Source: Rana temporaria (taxonomy: Eukaryota; Chordata; Amphibia; Anura; Ranidae). Taken from it: a DNA stretch of 64,000 nt. This document shows positions 21,201 through 32,690 of the stretch, in pieces (the stretch's first letter is position 1; each line of letters opens with the position of its first letter). The stretch covers positions 281,452,938-281,516,937 of the forward strand of contig NC_053492.1 of assembly GCF_905171775.1 (NCBI RefSeq), in the 5' to 3' direction. A program made the position numbers and the translations under genes. A model generated the notes under the pieces. It ran no database searches. It saw nothing but the letters and a program-made list of their open reading frames with translations, and was not told the origin of the DNA.

Positions 21201-22811
21201 TAAGGCTTTTAGACGAATATGCACAAAATTTATTTGGAATTTAAAACAGCCTCGAATTAAATGGGACAAACTCGTTCTTCCCAAACTTTTGGGGGGTATA
21301 GGATTGCCTGATGTGCAAAAATACTATTGGGCTTGCCACATGACTCGCATTTTAGATTGGCATTTGCATTCCCATACTAAGGCTTGGGTCGAATTGGAAG
21401 GTGTTTCCTCGTCTCCTGTCTTACCGCTTACGCATTTGCCTTGGATTGCTGCTCGCAAAATCCCACCTGTCGCCTGCTCTCACCCTTTGGTGGGTCCTAC
21501 CTTGCAAACTTTTAGGGCTCTCTGTAAAAATCTACATTTTTCCTCATTATATGGTCCCATGACTCCTGTTAACTTAAACCCAGAGATTTCTTTAGGACAA
21601 TCGGTGTTTGACGTATCCGGTTCCGCATACGTCAAATCGATCAGAGCTGAAACCTTTTTTGACAACGGTAAACTTCTTACTTTCGATTCTTTTCAACTTT
21701 CCCACCCTGACATTATTATACAACCCTCTGGATATGAACAGGTTAAACATTTTTTCAATCGCACTGGCTCGAATTCTGTATGGTGTAGACGCAAGTCTCC
21801 TTTTGAGAACTTGTGTCTCCAAAATTCTCCTAAAAAACATTTGATTTCCGCGATGTATGCGTCATTTTTTGCAACGTTCGACATTAAGAATGATGTAGTG
21901 AATCTCAAATGGGAAAGCGACCTAGACGTATCCCTATCGAGTAATGAATGGGAACATGTTTTTCAACATATACATAAGGGATCCCTGAATGTATTGACAC
22001 AGGAAAACAATTACAAATTATACTCTAGGTGGTATAGGACCCCTGCCATCATTCATAAATATAATGCAAACATTTCTCCACTATGTTGGCGATGTAACCG
22101 TGCTCAAGGCACACTCTTGCACATATGGTGGGGATGCGATCTGATCAGACCCTTCTGGAAGGAGGTCCATCAATTAATTTCTCGCATTACAACATATACA
22201 CCTGACTTCACTGCCGCCCAGTATTTACTACACCACTCCTCTCTACCGCAATACATTTATAAGAAATCATTGATGTTCCACCTAATCAATGCTGCCAAAC
22301 TATGTGTACCCATTCGATGGACACAGTCATCACCTCCTTCCATTTCGGATTGGTTTAATAAAATTGGATACATGGCCGAAATGGAAGAACTCATTTCCCA
22401 ATCTAAAGATTCTCCTAAGACCTTTTATGAAAAATGGGCATGCTGGTTGTCTTTCAAGAACTCCGCTGAATTTCATTCTTTAAGGACTGCTTCACTATAA
22501 TCTGGTATTATTTCATCCTCTCCGGACTCCACTTCTTATACGTACTCGATAGGGCTATTTTTTTTTTTTTTTTTTTTCCTCTCCTCCCCCCTCTATCCAC
22601 CATCCCCCCTTTCTTCTCCTTACCTTTATTCTTTATTGACTTCATAATTATCTATATGTCAATGGTATTTTCCTTTTAAGGACTGTTTTTAAGGACTGTT
22701 TTATGTAATGTGCATATTCTACAATTTGTACATGTTTAATATTCTGTATTTATTTATGAAAATTTCAATAAAAATATTTGAAAAAAAAAAAAAAGATTGT
22801 CAATAGTTTTT
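18250..22811 (+). mobile_element. L1/Tx1-type LINE with complete ORF2 and 18-bp target-site duplication
   Basis: The same 18 bases, agattgtcaatagttttt, occur at 18250-18267 and 22794-22811 and enclose 4526 bp. Inside are a T-rich leader, one long ORF (18640-22500), a 3' UTR with a pyrimidine-rich tract, AATAAA-like signals near 22767 and a roughly 15-base poly-A tail immediately before the second duplication. This is the standard outcome of target-primed reverse transcription. No ORF1-like protein is seen upstream, so the copy is 5'-truncated just outside ORF2 or belongs to a lineage with ORF1 lost. The perfect duplication and open ORF2 suggest a young insertion. Confidence 0.9.
18640..22500 (+). 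CDS. LINE ORF2: AP-type endonuclease and reverse transcriptase, 1286 aa
   Basis: This protein nicks the target DNA and copies the element's RNA into it. The N-terminal ~245 residues form an AP-like endonuclease: Asn20 (YSLNVKGLN), Glu49 (LQETH), the GGDFN block (Asp152, Asn154), SRIDY (Asp215) and SDHHP (238-242). The reverse transcriptase follows, with YRPISLLN, DQVGFIPGRE, SLDAEKAFDR, GTRQGCPLSP and the catalytic FADD at 717-720. Near the C terminus a Cys/His cluster (CWRCN starting at Cys1149, then LLHIWWGC) matches the Cys-rich motif of L1-clade ORF2 proteins. Length is normal for the clade, with no internal stop or frameshift. The ATG at 18640 is chosen because it just precedes the endonuclease and follows a T-rich untranslated tract. 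L1 versus Tx1 subclade is not resolved by eye. Confidence 0.93.
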   Translation: MALHNNISTRPPHLKFYSLNVKGLNIKEKRSKLLMILKKSRADIIFLQETHFKTNNMPVFSDKRFPLSFHATNPESKTKGVSILISKNCPFQIQDSLVDEEGRFIFLKGSLYNKPITLANIYAPNKMQVSFLKNALQLLDIFQSGMLIVGGDFNLALNPLLDTSSGSSKISYRSLCSIKNVLKNMSLHDTWRALNPTTKDYTFYSSPHDRYSRIDYFFLSQNDLEDLIDTSIEPMFFSDHHPITFSIIFCSRPVNNRIWRLDNSLLNDPKHVDTLNLRINQYFTENDIGDVDPVSLWSAHKCVIRGELISISAKRNKMRKAHIKSLTERIQLLENKHKQSLALDTLSELLETREALLKILDEKIKRNFALSQKMFYEFGNKSGRLLARTLHSNKRVNNNIYSITDPSGKKLFTSSEIADRFKQFYAKLYNLPIDGTPTSLVDRYRKITDFLNSYSPKPISTEDAIALDRPIDREEADTALKQLKTGKCPGPDGLSVSYYKTFSGSVIPHFLKTFNNIPSSSPFIRDMLEAHITMIPKPNKDASLVSNYRPISLLNVDIKLYAKIIANRLLPLLPKIISLDQVGFIPGREARDNTVKAINIQHWLTRSGVPGFFLSLDAEKAFDRIAWDYMGEALRALGFGERILHLILLLYSTPTAKIKVNGCLSEAFSVSNGTRQGCPLSPIIFVILLEPMLNRLRCNQDIVGIGIEGKNYKLAAFADDILLFLSNPIVTIPNLLNDFSLFNLISNLKINFAKSTAMNISLPANTVSLCKSNFPFHWDEESLTYLGIKLTPNIKDLFSTNFIPLLKIIKYNLLSWDKQFLSWFGRADVVKMNVLPRILYLLQTIPIKIPSTFFKAFRRICTKFIWNLKQPRIKWDKLVLPKLLGGIGLPDVQKYYWACHMTRILDWHLHSHTKAWVELEGVSSSPVLPLTHLPWIAARKIPPVACSHPLVGPTLQTFRALCKNLHFSSLYGPMTPVNLNPEISLGQSVFDVSGSAYVKSIRAETFFDNGKLLTFDSFQLSHPDIIIQPSGYEQVKHFFNRTGSNSVWCRRKSPFENLCLQNSPKKHLISAMYASFFATFDIKNDVVNLKWESDLDVSLSSNEWEHVFQHIHKGSLNVLTQENNYKLYSRWYRTPAIIHKYNANISPLCWRCNRAQGTLLHIWWGCDLIRPFWKEVHQLISRITTYTPDFTAAQYLLHHSSLPQYIYKKSLMFHLINAAKLCVPIRWTQSSPPSISDWFNKIGYMAEMEELISQSKDSPKTFYEKWACWLSFKNSAEFHSLRTASL

Positions 22812-23245
22812 GACACTTTATTATAATATTTTTTTGCATCTACATTTATTACTTATTCTCCTCAGTTTATCTCATATTAAAATGGATGTGGTTTGCGCTC
22901 ACAGACATTCTCAAAGTAGCATGTCCTTGAAACATGCATGTTTTATTTTAAAAAGTGAATTGCAGACATGGAATTTTTATTTCATAACCAAACCATGCTA
23001 AATGTAATCCACACTTTCAAGGACTTGGTTAATTCACATGGACATTGAGAGACAATATGCTTTCTAAGGCTGCCAGACCACTTCTATTTGTCAAGGAAGA
23101 AGAATAACATAAGACCTTCCAATGAAGGAGTATAACACGCAGACTACCTTTGTCTGTCTACAGTCATTTACTGTAGTTAATTAAAATGATTACTGAGTGT
23201 AAAAAGCCTATAAAACCTTGACAGCATTAGTTTGCACGATATATA

Positions 23246-23315
<70 letters not shown>

Positions 23316-25540
23316 CTGAGGTGTTTAAAAGGTCTTATGGCTCTTTCAAGCAGGTGTTGAATTCTAAAGTATTAACAAAGCGTATTAATACACCTATAGC
23401 ATTAATGATTGTTTTGGATGCGTTGTACAGGCATTCATGTTGTGTCAGGAAAGATTCCTCAAATGCCCTGTGAGGTGTGTTTTTTTATTTTGTACAAGGC
23501 AAAAATTGGAAATTGCCTTGCTTTTCAACCAGTCCTTAAATGCACTGTAAGTGCGTTTGTTTTGCATTTCAATAGAAATGAATGGATGCAGTTGCAAAAC
23601 ATCATTGTCTGCCAAATTCTCCACAGATTATTTTCAGCCCCTGTGTGAAAGAGATGTAAGAACACATATTTTCTGAGGATCATTCACACTAGCTTTGGCC
23701 TCTGAAGAGCAAATTTAATTTGGATTTTATTCGGTGAGGAGGAGTTGTGTCGTTTCCTCACTGCCTGCTTTAACCCCTCAAAGCGTGCCACAACCTTGTG
23801 CATTGGACGTGATTGCATGGGGATTGCAAAACAGCCCCATTCACTTGAATGGGTCATGGTCAGTAGTCACTTTACCTGCCAAAAGCGACAGAGACTATAA
23901 TTTCTGCAGTGGCCATGGTATGTGTGTACCTCAGGCTGCTGCCTCTGCAGTTAAAGGGGAAATGGTTGGGAGGCAGTAGAAACATACCTCTACCATGGAG
24001 TTATACTGCCCAGGGGGCAGACAAGAACCTTGCCTTAACGCTCCACAAACACATTCAAAATGTTTTAGGAGTGTTTAGAATGTGATTGTGGCATGCTCTA
24101 TTTGGCAAGCTTTGTAAGTTGTAACAAATGTTGCAGGCAAGTTCAAAATTAATATGAAGGGATGTAAAGAGATTCAACTTCACTGTACTAGACTGTTCAC
24201 TATTCATGTAAAGAACAGGTATTTGCTTTTCAAAGCCTTTGGAGAGCTTTGTTAATGTGAAGCAAACATTTGTGCTTCATGCCCACCTGTCTCTTAGCTC
24301 ACACATAAAGACCTAGGCATACACTTCGAGCATGTCCCACTCAGTCTACTGATTCAACAGCAATGATTTACATACAGTAGAGGCTCTCTGCTATGGACAC
24401 TCACCATTTTTTCAAATTCTGCACCAACATCACTGGCTTACCCAGGCCCCCTGACTGAGAGCAGTGTTTTCCCCCTGTGGGAAATGCCCAACTATCCTTT
24501 AATATATACCATCATTGGACTACCTATTCTAAGCTGTATGTTTACACTTGTGGTTGGGGCACTAAAAACAGGCTTTGTTACTGCCTCCCCAAATCCCACC
24601 CCTAAGCTGCAAGGGATATATACATGCCACAGGCTGCAATGTTTTGATTAATGGCATGACAAAAGCAGTACTGCCAACTGAAACTTGACCCATTTAATTG
24701 AACGAGGCTACACCACAACCACCCCATAATTACATGCAATGCATGCAGTTGCAGTGTGTGAGTGCAGGTTTTTAAGGGTTAAAACTGTTTGCAAAGGGAC
24801 AATATAATGCCTTATCACTACCTGTCAAATGCCCTCTGAAAAAGCAATCCAAAACCAATGAATCATCAGAGGGTAATTCTTGTGTAAAAAGGCCCTTAGG
24901 CCTCCTTTGCCTTAAAAAATTGTCTTGCCCCGTGTGTCAAGTGCCACATTTAGACTGTAGTAGCCATTCCTGTCAAAACACTTTTGATTTATTTTAAAAA
25001 TAGTTATGGATGTAATGATAATGTAGTGTGAGCTGCACCTAACCAGGAAAATATTGTGTAGTGGGAATTTTAAGAACTGGTATTTATTACATACAAATTT
25101 CTAAAATGATTTTAGATTCATTGATATTTTTCTTATTCATGTTTAGCCAGAGGGAGAAGCTTTTCAGCACATTAGAAGTCAGATATAAAAAATTCAGACA
25201 TTAAATTAACTAAGTGACATTTTGCAGATTGTATATAACTAACATCTTAAAGTAGTTCCAATTAGAATAGGATTGACAAACCCCATAATTCCCCATAGAC
25301 ACATAGTACATTTATTCAGAGAAGGCGATAATATTCTGATATATGTTTAACAGTTTCTTAAAAAATGTAAGAAAATGTAAGAACTCTCTTCATTTCAGTT
25401 ACCAGGTCTGCACATCTGCTGTTTCTATTTCTCATCCTGCCTGTTGAACTTTAATGTAATTTATATAATTAAGAAAACAACAGGTACAGTGAAAACAGAA
25501 TGAAGTTATTGAGTGCCTGAAACCCCATGGTAAGAGATGT
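22812..25540. other. Non-coding stretch with (TA)n and weak repeat traces
   Basis: It contains a long TA microsatellite (about 23245-23312), and a segment at 23700-23900 (ccattcacttgaatgggtca, itself palindromic) that has the look of an old fold-back repeat. No gene is supported; frames of about 80 codons at 23409-23648 and 23734-23979 lack domains. Confidence 0.4.
23245..23312. repeat. (TA)n microsatellite
   Basis: A near-pure TA dinucleotide run of more than 60 bases. Confidence 0.95.
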
Positions 25541-26267
25541 TGGCCCGGATTGACATACATTGGCGCATATTTATGCTGGCGTAGCGTATATTTTTTAGGC
25601 TACGTCGGCGTAGCGCAGAGTGGCAAGCACAGTATTCACAAAGCACTCGCCCCCACTCACTGTTAAAGATACGCTGGGTTTCCTCAGCGTAAGCCAGCGT
25701 AGGAGGTAGTGGGCGTGAGCCATGCTAATGAGGCGTGATCCCATGCAAGTGATGGGCCAAGCGTCATAGAAGTACTTAAAACGAACGGCGCATGCGCCAT
25801 CCCGTGGATGTATCCCAGTGCACATGCTCAGAATCACATCGAAACTACTCCCTAAGATACGACGGATCACTGCCTGCGACGTCCAGCCCTATTCACGTAC
25901 TACTACGTAAACAACGTAAAATAGATGGCTGTTCCCTGGTCCATACCTTTGCATGAGTTGCGACTCATAGATGGGGAATAACTTTACGCCGGACGTAAGC
26001 CATACGCAAACCGTGTATATTATGCGCCGGGCGCAACTACGTTCGTAAATCGACGTATCTCCCTCATTTGCATATTTGCAATGAGGCGTCCAGCGTAAAT
26101 ATGCGCCCACCATACGCCGGCGTAGGAAAGTTACATCGGTTGGGTGAAGCCTATTTTCAGGCGTATCTAGTTCTGTGGGCACGGCGCATAGATACGACGG
26201 CGCACATTTACACTTACGCGGCGTATCTCGAGATACGTCGGCGTAAGTGCTACGTGAATCCGGGCCA
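25541..26267. mobile_element. Fold-back MITE, TGGCCCGGATT family
   Basis: TGGCCCGGATT on the left mirrors AATCCGGGCCA on the right. The interior carries alternating 'tacgctggcgtagc' and 'gcgtaa...cgccgg' tracts. Related to 4376-5022 and 47709-48336. The 165-codon antisense frame at 25889-26386 crosses its right end and is not a gene. Confidence 0.7.
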
Positions 26268-27034
26268 TTGTGTCTGAAGTCTTCATAAGAAGACAACAGG
26301 ATTGATTTACTAAAGGCAAATAGACTGTGCACTTTGCAAGTGCAGCTACACTCTTTTTTCACAGAGCTTAGTACAAGAATACCCAATCAGGAACAAGGAG
26401 ATTAGATGATGGAAATCAGCAGAGCTTCATCACAGCATCCTGCCTCAGTACTCATCTCAAGAACCCTCATCCCCAATGGCCTGGCATTTGAGATGAATTA
26501 TACAAATTTCAAAATGCCTTGATAGATGGATCTTAGTCTGGAGGATTGTGTACTCCTAGGCAGGCTGCATTTACACGTTGAACCTCCATGACTGTAATCC
26601 AATGTATATAACAGTAAGGACAGTAAAGCTGGGAATGAAAGAACTTGATATTGCTGGATGTCCTCCAGCCAGGAAATGATGTAGGTTCTGTCTAACCTTC
26701 TACAGATTCTATTGCACAATGTTAGAAGCTCATAGAGTGCAGTGAAATCAGAATAAGCAATTGCAGTAAAAAAGAGGAGCCTAAAAAAATGTGCAAGGCT
26801 AAAGGTGAGAGTTTATCTTTCCCCTGGAGTTTTTTTCCTGTACGCTGTATACACTTCTCTTTTATTGGATTCTTGTAAGTGCAATAAGTTTTAATAAATG
26901 TATTGTTGTTGTTACAATGGTACTTCACTATGGGGAGTGTTCAGCTTTATTTTCATGACTAATGATCCATGAGACTGATTTACTCGGCTGCGAACCGCTG
27001 CTCTTTTAAGACACGTGGGGATCCAGGAGATACA

Positions 27035-27460
27035 CTAAGGCCACGTACACATGGTCGGTCCAAACCGATGAAAACGGCCTGAAGTCCAGTTTCATCGGTC
27101 CAAACCGACCGTGTGTACGGCCCATCGGTCTGTTGTCCTTCGGACAAAAATTATAGAACTTGCTTTAAAATCGAACCGATGGACGGCTGACCATCGGTCA
27201 AAACCGATGGTTAGTACACAAAAGCATTGGTTCAAAACCCGCGCATGCTCCGAATCAAATTGACGCATGCTTGGAAGCATTGAACTTCGTTTTTTTCAGC
27301 ACATCGTGTGTTTTACTTCACCGCGTTCTGACCCGATCGGGTTTTGAACTGATGGTGTGTACGCACATCAGACCATCGGTCTGCTTCAGTGGTGAACCGA
27401 TGAAAACGGTCCGTCGGACCATTCTCATCGGATGGATCGACCGTGTGTACGTGGCCTTAG
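27035..27460. mobile_element. Fold-back MITE, GGCCACGTACACA family
   Basis: CTAAGGCCACGTACACATGG on the left is mirrored by CGTGTGTACGTGGCCTTAG on the right, so complementarity extends into the flanks. Interior blocks such as ggtccaaaccgatgaaaacgg/ccgtttt...catcggtt fold on each other. Same family as 61134-61553. Confidence 0.8.
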
Positions 27461-27647
27461 GCTTTATGACCAGAATTGTGAGTATGTGACAGAAGACCCA
27501 TGGGCTACTATATGCATGTTTTAAACATAACCTAGTAGTCATCCACTTCTGGTTAGCCCGAAATTGCTGCACATGGGTGGCGTGTCCTTTTCTTTGTCTT
27601 TGGATGGTCTTGAATCTTTTCTTCTAACACACCTGCACTGAGATTTA

Positions 27648-27915
27648 GGCTGGGTTCACACTGTAGCATGGAGCAGCTCACAGCAGGGGTCCAGTGCGTC
27701 CTTGTTCACCGTTTTAGGTCTAATTTCAGTCCAAATTGTGGGCTGATTTCAGACCTGAAATGAACTAAAAGACACACAGGACTCCTGTGAAATTTGCAAT
27801 GGAGCCGCTCCAGAGATATGTGAACCGACTTCATAGAGAGCTGGTCACAATCTCCTGACATGCAAATTGGATGTGGGGAACCCCTTATCCAATTCGCAAT
27901 AGTCTGAACCCAGCC
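27648..27915. mobile_element. Fold-back MITE, GGCTGGGTTCACACTG family
   Basis: GGCTGGGTTCACACTGTAGC after TTA on the left, and 'gtctgaacccagcc' on the right. Related to 34632-34900 and 45946-46227, which share the inverted end GGTTCACAC/GTGTGAACC. The right flank (TCA) no longer matches exactly. Confidence 0.65.
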
Positions 27916-27959
27916 TCATAAGGACTTTTTGGCATTCTGATCTTTTGTGAATCCTAACA

Positions 27960-29220
27960 TCAATAGTATGCAAGCTCTTGTAGGGGATGATAAGGGATTA
28001 TATACAACAATTTAATCATGAAAACAGTTTTATTAGCAGTAATCAGCATGGATTCATGAAGAATCATTTTTGCCAAACAAATCTATTAACCTTTTATGAG
28101 GTGGTGATCAGCCATCTAGAAAAAGGAAGGGCCCGTAGATGTGGTGTATCTGGATTTTGAAAAAGTATTTGACACAGTTCCCCATAAACGTTTACTTTAC
28201 AAAGTAAGGTCCATTGGCATGGACCATAGGGTGAGTACATGGATTGAAAACTGGCTACAAGGGCGAGTTCAGAAGGGTGGTGATAAATGGGGAGTACTCG
28301 GAATGGTCAGGGGTGGCAAGTGGGATCCCTCAGGGTTCTGTGTTGGGACCAATCCTATTTAATTTGTTCATAAACAACCTGGAGGATGGGGTAAACAGTT
28401 CAATCTCTGTATTTGCAGACGACACTAAGCTAAGCAGGGCAATAACTTCCCCGCAGGATGTTGAAACCTTGCAGGAAGATCTGAACAAATTAATGGGGTG
28501 GGCAACTACATGGCAAATGAGGTTTAATGTTAAAAAATTTAAATATGAATGCAATCTACTCACCAGGGGGAATCTAGGATGGAAAATTACCTGGGGGTCC
28601 TAGTAGATGATAGGCTCCGCAATGGCATGCAATGCAAAAGCTGTTGCTAATAAAACAACATAAAATTTGCATACATTAAAAAGGGGATTAACTCCAGGGA
28701 TAAAGCGATAATTCTCCCACTCTACACGATTTTGGTCCAGCATCACCTGGAGTATGCTGTCTAGTTCTGGGCACCAGTCCTCAGGAAGGATGTCCTGGAA
28801 TTGGAGCAAGTACAAAGAAGGCAAAAAAGCTAAAAAAGGGTCTGGTGGATATTAGTTATGAAGAAAGGTTGTGAGCACTGAAGTTATTCTGTCTGGAGAA
28901 GAGATGCTTGAGAGGGGATATGATTTCAATTTACAAATACCGTACTGGTGACCAACAATAGGGATAAAACTTTTTTTGCGAAAGGGAGTTTAATATGATA
29001 CATGGCCACTTATTAAAATTAGAAGAAAAGAGTGTTGACCTTAAACTGCGTAGAGGGTTCTTTACTGTAAGAGCAGCAAGTATGTGAAATTCCTTTCCAC
29101 AGGTGGTGGTTTCAGCAGGGGGGCATCGGTCGTTTAAAAAAATTATTAGATAAGCACCTGAACAACCGCAACATACAGGGATATACATTTTTGTTTCCAC
29201 AAGAGTTTAGTTTTAAATGT
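27960..29220 (+). pseudogene. Decayed CR1-like LINE reverse transcriptase
   Basis: The remains of a non-LTR reverse transcriptase are spread over at least three frames. 28141 onward gives VYLDFEKVFDTVPHKRL and SIGMDHRVSTWIENWL. After a frameshift, from about 28300, come GIPQGSVLGPILFNLFINNL, VFADDTKLSRAI and TWQMRFNVKKF. A further shift near 28590 gives a 'LGVLVDD' thumb start, and 28680-28830 has the connection region (LEYAV-type, WAPVLRKDVLELEQVQ). Order and motifs match CR1/Rex-like retroposons. Frameshifts and stops show it is dead. Ends are not precise. Confidence 0.8.
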
Positions 29221-30600
29221 GATTTGGAGAGATGTATATACTGGACTTGACCTTTTATTTTCTGGTATTAATGAACAAGATACCCATAGCAACCAGAGTC
29301 AGAAATAAGCCATCATTGATTTGACCGCTGTGACCTGATTTATGACTTGTTGCTATGCTTTACCGTTCACTGCCCATTATTAAAGTATCTGCACTAAATA
29401 TAGGTACATACTTATGTAAAGCAGCATGCTTAGTCTAAAAACACATATAGAGAGCTTGGGCAAGTAAGAAAGTATCAAATATCCTGGTCTTTTGTGTGAA
29501 GATTTGAGTATTACTTTGAAAAGCTATTTTGAATAGCCCACGTTACAAATAACAACAGCAAGTGTAAGCAGCTTCTTTCAGTCCTTCCACAAAGACATCT
29601 ATTCAGTACATTAAATTGAACACAACAAGATTGTAACAATCAGCTCAGTTTTTAACAAAAAGGGATAGGACAAAAGTGGTAAAAATACAGTATATACTTT
29701 ACCGTACACATAGTAGAAAAGTAAGAGGCATAAAAGGAAACATCAATTTGGTCCTAGCAACTAGCAGACGTTTGTCAAGAAGCCACAACACAGAATAAAT
29801 TATGCAAAGGGAAGTACAAATCTGTCTCCTGGAAGGAATAAGAAAGGAAAACATTTTCTGAGACACATCAGCGTCTGAACAGAACATGAACAATAAGCCA
29901 AAAACAATGCACTTTTATATTGATAAAGCATAAATCAGTTTCTCTTGATGATATTTTAGAAATGTAGCTTTCCTGTAGTGCATTAGGCTCTCTTTTACAT
30001 AAATAATTGCAGGTAAAGACGTCTCAAAGGGGATTTTTATTATAAGTAAAGCAGAAACAATTAAAGCTTAATGCCAATAAAACATAATTTTGCTTTTTAT
30101 AGAACAGAAGATGGATGGAATGATTTTTTTCTTTTTTTGCTATATGTGCTCCCATCAATAAGATTTCTCCTTACTTTCTGTTCTAGTGGTTGTGGTCAGA
30201 GAGACCGGAAGTGATGAGGAAAAAAAAAACTAGTAGAATGGGGAAAGGTTAAAACTTTTGTGAGGCTTTGACTTCTACAGTATGTGTGCCCCAATGAACA
30301 GTGTTGCAGGGATAAAATGTGCTAATTTTCCCAATTAAAGTCACAGATAGCACTGAAAACCTAATAGTTTTGACTGTTCAACGATCTATCCAAAGATTAA
30401 AGTATGCCTGAGGAAAACAATATTTTTCCTGTATAGAGTGTGTGTGTGTGTGCGGGGGGGGGGGGGGGGGGTTGCCATTCATGTTCCATCAGAGAGATTT
30501 ACCTTCACTTCAAAACAGGAAGTGAGTGCAAATCCCCCAAAAAGGAGGTAAACCCTGGTTGTCACAAGGGGGGTCACCAGAACTAATGTCCCCCATAGGA
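29221..30600. other. AT-rich stretch, no gene seen
   Basis: No supported gene. The only distinctive structure is a (GT)n/(G)n microsatellite near 30438-30470. Confidence 0.4.
30438..30470. repeat. (GT)n followed by a poly-G run
   Basis: A short GT dinucleotide run that passes directly into about 18 G residues. Confidence 0.9.
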
Positions 30601-30613
30601 AGATTTCTACTCA

Positions 30614-30651
30614 GGCCATGAATAAGCACTAACTAAGTGTGAAACACGCCG
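30614..30651 (+). ncRNA. Degenerate hammerhead ribozyme-like motif
   Basis: The order is GGCC, TGAATA (in place of UGAUGA), a stem GCAC/GTGT around a 7-nt loop, GAAA, CACG and then CCGGC, which can pair with the leading GGCC. The layout is that of a hammerhead core, but the CUGAUGA box is altered, so activity is doubtful. Confidence 0.35.
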
Positions 30652-30762
30652 GCTGTTTTTGATTTCTGCTGTGTATTTGCGGTGTCTGCTCATGTTCCTT
30701 CAATAAAGACAACTCAAGAGTTCTTTGGTGTGCAGCCGTCCATCCGTCCTTTGCTACTTTCC
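30614..30762 (+). repeat. Short retroposon-like insertion with a hammerhead-like motif
   Basis: A 149-bp segment lies between aagatttctactca (30600-30613) and aagatttccactca (30763-30776), a 13/14 match consistent with a target-site duplication. It starts with a hammerhead-like core (30614-30651) and contains AATAAA near 30701. There is no open frame and no poly-A tail. It could be a non-autonomous retroelement or a repeat fragment. Confidence 0.4.
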
Positions 30763-31730
30763 AAGATTTCCACTCAAATGCTGTTCAGGGAATAACTCAA
30801 CACTTTTGGGATTTTCTATTATTTTACTTTTTAATTGCAGATAACAGAAAAAGTATAGAGGGTTAATCTCCCTAATAGGGACTTAGACAGCAATAAAAAA
30901 CCTGACAGATGTTCTATCCCCCCTCCCCTACACAATCCAAAACAAAAAAAGTTTTGCTTTTAGTTATACTTTAAAACAGGTTTAGCTTGAGATTTACAAT
31001 AGACAAATATTTGCACACAAATACAACTTTTAAATGTAAATTGGTCCTTGCTTTGATTTTCAGTGTTTCACAAGTTCATAAGAGGCGACTCTTATAAGCA
31101 GAATGTAAAAAGTAGACATGGGCCGAACACCCCCTGTTCAGGAGTTCTGCTGCGAACAACCAAACGGGGGGGGGGGGGGTGCTAATAGAGACTAAAAGCA
31201 CCACATGGGCAGGTGTGGGAATAAAACACAGGGCAGTAAACTACACTTTGAAAAAATAACAAACATACAGAGTAACATACTGATAACACTAGTCCACCAT
31301 ATCATAGTAGGGCAAACAGTAAAAAAGTAAACACTGCTGAAAATATATGCATATTGTTGTGCTGTGTTGGCACCTCAAAAGTCTATATTTTCTCCTCTTT
31401 TAATTGTGTCTCTCAGAGACTTAAATAGAGCAGAGTGTTCTGCCCATCGGGAGGTAAGAATTTAGTAAAGGTGGCATGATAAATCTTTATACCTGCCCCT
31501 TGTGTTATTACCTGAATAGATGTGCATTGCTCATGTTGTTACATGGTGCCATTTGTTCCTTATTTTGCACAGCCTATAGTAGGGTACATATTCACATTGC
31601 TGTATCAGATGTTTCTGTGAAACATGCAGCATAGCACTGCACAGGTTAATTCAGGACCACTGTCTGTAGTCTAAGAACTGACACTTTCTGTGAAGAAACT
31701 ACATATACCACAATCCCTGAATCTCTCAAT

Positions 31731-32690
31731 AGGGATGGGCAAACAGTTTGGGCCTGAGCAAGAGTTTGGGCGAACATTTGTACATTTGGCCGTTCACAAA
31801 ACACCTAAATTTGCAGGGTGTTTGCCCCAACGAACACCCTGCAATGCGGAGTCCTGATTGGGCAAAGCTTTGCCCAATCAGGGTGCAGTGTAAGCTGTTT
31901 GTTAAGGAGTGGGGCCAGGAAGCTTGCCACAACGTCCTTAACAACCAATGAGTCATCAGCTGTGAATTGGTTTCCCCACAGACAGCTGAACAATAACAAA
32001 AAAAAGTGGCAGTAAACAAATAAAAAAAAACACGGCATGGGGTCCCCCCAGTTCATACCAGACCCTTATCCGGGCATGCAGCCTGGCAGGTCAGGAAAGG
32101 GGGGGCGAGCGAACCATACCTGGCCACATGCCCTCAACATGAGGGGTGGCTCTACCCCCACTCCAAAGCACTCCAAAGCACCTTGTCCACATGTTGATGG
32201 AGACAAGGGTCTCTTACCCACAGCCCAGGGCTGTGGTAGTGGGGGTCTGTGAGCGGGGGGGCTTATCGTAATCTCGAAGCTCCCTTTAACAAGGGGGCCC
32301 CCTGCTCCCCCCCTATGTGAATGGGTATTGGGTACATAGGTACCCATTCACCAAAAAAGTGGCAAATAGTAATAAACACAAGAGACAGTTTTTGACAATT
32401 TCTTTATTAATTTTTTTTTTTATGTAAATCATTCGTCAATCACTCCGCCTGCCAGGTGCCTCCTGCCTAAGGCCTCCTCTTCGCTTTGACATTTCTTATA
32501 CAGATAAGGGGCAGGACAACCTGTCCATGTCACCTGGTGGCACTGCCCCTTCTGACTTACAGAGAGGGATGTCAGAAGGGGGCGGTGCCACTGGGTGACG
32601 TAGCACATAAGAGGTATTCAGCGGAAGGCTGTCCCAGGTGGCGGAACTTTTTTATTTTTTGGGTCACACCCACATATGTGGTATGACACA
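31731..32690. repeat. GC-rich fold-back repeat related to the 2089-3254 and 59290-60560 families
   Basis: It shares motifs with the hAT-like fold-back and the large palindrome: 'cataccagacccttatccgg', 'ccacatgccctcaacatg' and 'ggcttatcgtaatct'. Local hairpins (gtttgccccaacgaacaccctgcaat region; gattgggcaaagctttgcccaatc) are clear. Outer ends and target duplication were not found, so it may be truncated. Confidence 0.5.

Noticed and set aside
25889..26386. 165-codon minus-strand frame
   Set aside because: It overlaps the right half of the MITE at 25541-26267 and reads past its border; no protein family resemblance.
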